The position numbers were made by a program, and so were the translations under genes. The notes under the pieces are model-generated. The model was not told where the DNA came from. It saw only the letters and a list, made by a program, of their open reading frames with translations, and ran no database searches. Below are positions 62,265 through 64,000 of a DNA stretch of 64,000 nt, piece after piece. Each line of letters opens with the position of its first letter. The stretch's first letter is position 1. The stretch is from Ochromonas danica (lineage: Eukaryota; Sar; Chrysophyceae; Chromulinales; Chromulinaceae), in NCBI GenBank assembly GCA_015146655.1, contig VKHL01000062.1, positions 1-64,000 on the forward strand, given 5' to 3'.

Positions 62265-62799
62265 TTTTGTTTCAGGGAAGAGGGTTATAGATGGATCAAG
62301 AGATCCAGCGAAGCAGAACAAAGGATGGTTGGGTAGAGATCGTTGTTGGTGAGTGGACGGAGGGCAGAGCCGCGGTGTGCAGTCAGTCTGCTGTATGAAA
62401 CACCACCCTCTTGCACCGCCGTAGTGCACAGCAGAGGTGCCAAACTGGAGTTAATTAATGAGCTATGAGCAAGGAGTTGAGCATTTAAGTTGTTAGCAGT
62501 TAAGGTGTGTAAAGTTTCTTTTGGCAATTAACAACTAATACTACCAACTACTTGCTTTCATTTGAAGCTCGATGGTAGACAATTCTTCCAACTAAGATAG
62601 TCAATGATAGGCATTCCACACAAACTTCGGTTGTCTTTCCCCATTACCTTCTTTGTAACACACAGCTAAGGCTAAGACTATTACATTACAATTCGTTGCT
62701 AAAAGCAGCATCACGAGAGCAGGCATCAGACACCAGATTTACAAATTTCCAGATTTCCGAGCTTTAGTCTATCCTTTATCCGAAAATCTTTATCCGTCA
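62265..62799. other. Divergent intergenic region
   Basis: About 535 bases between divergent start codons. ORFs overlapping 62285-62527 look spurious. Both promoters should lie here. Confidence 0.45.
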
Positions 62800-63642
62800 A
62801 TGAAGACTTTTCTTCTCTGTTTGGCCTTGTTATTGCTTTCTTGGATATCCTCCGGCTATCGCTTAACATTGTCACGTAGCTATGCTCAAAGGAAGTCTTT
62901 GAAAAGCTTAGCAGGGAGCGACGCGCCCCAAGTCTCCCAAGTGGCTGTTGTCTTACTCGCGGGAGGGAAAGGCAAGCGAATGAAAAGCATAACTCCCAAG
63001 CAGTTCCTGCCAGTACTAGGAAAACCAGTTTTTCTGAGGAGTTTAGATGTCTTCCGGAGTATGAAGGAGGTGGTGACGACGATTGTCATCGTGCTGGACG
63101 AGTCTTACCGCCATGAGTACCGCTTCCTGCTGGAAGAAGACCCTCGCATCATATGGGCAGACCCTGGAGCTGAACGACAAGACTCTGTGTTCAATGGATT
63201 GTCTAAAGTTCCCGATAACTGTTCTCTGGTTGCGATTCATGACGCTGCTCGACCTCTCGTCACTGTGAAGGAAGTCATGCGCTGCCTGGAAGATGCTCAG
63301 CAACACGGAGCTGCAGTCCTGGGGGTTCCCATGAAAGCCACTGTGAAGGAGAGCGCCGATGGAGAATTCGTTTTGCGCACCATCCCGCGAAGTCGCTTGT
63401 GGGAAATCCACACTCCCCAAGTGGCCAAGAAAGAGCTTTTCTTGGAAGGCTTTGCGAAAGTTCAAGCTGAACGCTTGGAAGTCACAGACGACGTTTCCGT
63501 TATTGAGGCGCTTGGCAAACCAGTCAAGCTCACCCTGGGCGAGTACACTAATATCAAGCTAACCACGCCAGATGACTTGCAGATTGCAGAGCAGATTCTG
63601 AGAGAGCGAGGAGTTCGAGCAGAAGGAGTATTGCGTTTGTAG
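62800..63642 (+). CDS. ispD: IspD, 2-C-methyl-D-erythritol 4-phosphate cytidylyltransferase
   Basis: Single-exon, 280 residues. The leader TFLLCLALLLLSWISSG then Tyr, followed by a basic stretch (SRSYAQRKSLK), is a bipartite plastid-type signal. The catalytic domain has the nucleotide loop VVLLAGGKGKRMKSITPKQF, then PVLGKPVF, AIHDAARPLV and the C-terminal TDDVSVIEALG and NIKLTTPDDL, all standard IspD motifs. It joins CTP to methylerythritol phosphate in the plastid isoprenoid (MEP) pathway that feeds carotenoids and chlorophyll side chains. Its presence supports a plastid-bearing host. It is divergent from BipA. Confidence 0.94.
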   Translation: MKTFLLCLALLLLSWISSGYRLTLSRSYAQRKSLKSLAGSDAPQVSQVAVVLLAGGKGKRMKSITPKQFLPVLGKPVFLRSLDVFRSMKEVVTTIVIVLDESYRHEYRFLLEEDPRIIWADPGAERQDSVFNGLSKVPDNCSLVAIHDAARPLVTVKEVMRCLEDAQQHGAAVLGVPMKATVKESADGEFVLRTIPRSRLWEIHTPQVAKKELFLEGFAKVQAERLEVTDDVSVIEALGKPVKLTLGEYTNIKLTTPDDLQIAEQILRERGVRAEGVLRL

Positions 63643-63779
63643 GGCAGCAGGATTATTAGTACTGTACAATCAGTAAAATAAAGCTCAACGCGACTAAGGG
63701 GTCTTATCTAACCATGCTTTGCTGAATGAAAACAGCTTCTATCAACAGACATAACATCAATACAAGAAGTGTAATTAGT
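63643..63779. other. Convergent 3' region
   Basis: Short 3' flank between convergent stop codons. Contains AATAAA at about 63676-63681, a likely poly(A) signal for IspD. Confidence 0.5.
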
Positions 63780-64000
63780 CTAGTGCCAGTCAATATCGGG
63801 ATCCATCTTCCGAACCCAATCTTTCGCGCTGAAAAGATCCGGCTTTAGTCTATATAACAAACCAAAACCACACGAGGCTAATGAATGTTGAGCTATCAAG
63901 TTTAAAACATGAACAAACCTGTAAAGTTCTTCACGGCAATCGGCGGCAACAAAGAGGGAGCCACACACTGCAATCACCACCGGCTCGAGAGAGCTTTTGC
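63780..64000 (-). CDS. C-terminal part of a probable folylpolyglutamate/dihydrofolate synthase
   Basis: Partial gene running off the right edge. The last exon is 63849-63780 (KPDLFSAKDWVRKMDPDIDWH then stop), joined in phase to an exon ending at 63919 that contains PVVIAVCGSLFVAADCREELYR. The VCGSLFVAAD strand-turn and the KDWVR tail resemble the C-terminus of FolC-type Mur ligases. These add glutamates to folates in cytosol and organelles. Only about 50 residues are visible, so the call is tentative. Confidence 0.5.
   Translation of the reverse strand, partial: KSSLEPVVIAVCGSLFVAADCREELYRFVHVLNLIAQHSLASCGFGLLYRLKPDLFSAKDWVRKMDPDIDWH

Noticed and set aside
62265-62429. 55-residue N-terminal extension of BipA
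   Set aside because: No ATG in frame, and the sequence is not leader-like; ATG 62264 gives a good presequence.
1-64000. Transposons, retroelements or virus-derived genes
   Set aside because: No reverse transcriptase, integrase, transposase or capsid-like frame and no long terminal or inverted repeats were seen on either strand.

Overview
This window is nuclear DNA of a eukaryote with standard-code, intron-bearing genes. Introns are mostly 46 to about 300 bases with GT-AG ends and GTAAG/GTGAG donors. The gene content points to a photosynthetic stramenopile (ochrophyte) or close relative. It has an IspD with a secretory-type leader, two more proteins with a signal peptide followed by an aromatic residue (the usual entry signal for complex plastids), two cytochrome b5 front-end fatty-acid desaturases, a KRE6/SKN1-type GH16 protein, and several centrosome or basal-body-like coiled-coil proteins. 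The genus cannot be named from the sequence alone. I see no recognisable transposon, retroelement, CRISPR array or rRNA.

Left end (1-7.0 kb): a 515-base array of perfect pentamers (ACTCT or ACCCT), oriented like a chromosome end, is followed by a low-complexity ORF and then a 1461-residue protein with tryptophan-rich Sfi1-like repeats. One intron of that gene holds a short CCCTAA-type telomere-like tract.

7.5-18.9 kb: a DUF155/RMD1-like protein with a plastid-type leader, a two-pore potassium-channel-like protein with altered selectivity filters, an unknown membrane protein, an SGNH-fold hydrolase in five exons, and a delta-6-type desaturase whose HPGG motif is split by an intron. A gene-poor 1.66 kb stretch follows.

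18.9-31.9 kb: a 1230-residue protein with about nine copies of an undescribed-looking helical repeat, MCM7 in seven exons, a coiled-coil protein sharing MCM7's short divergent promoter, and a Na+/H+ antiporter with a DD instead of ND core.

32-36.7 kb: a stretch rich in TCC/GGA and other triplet repeats. It holds a possible cytochrome b6f assembly (CCB2/CCB4-like) protein, a short DHHC palmitoyltransferase, and an ankyrin-repeat protein fused to an Iwr1-type domain, with a long GT repeat next to the acceptor of its only intron.

37-50 kb: a multi-pass membrane protein, a single-domain HPt phosphotransfer protein, an Msp1/ATAD1 AAA ATPase, tRNA-Gly(UCC), a SAP-domain protein with a plastid-type leader, a second front-end desaturase, Arp3, and the GH16 KRE6-like protein, which is divergent from Arp3.

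50-64 kb: a 1548-residue coiled-coil protein, DNA polymerase epsilon subunit B (DPB2), a disordered protein, a possible small zinc-ribbon protein, an organellar BipA/TypA GTPase, IspD, and the 3' end of a probable folylpolyglutamate synthase. MCM7 and DPB2 both belong to the replisome. The two desaturases could act in one long-chain polyunsaturated fatty-acid pathway. No operon-like logic is expected, but divergent gene pairs with 116 to 302 bases between start codons are frequent.
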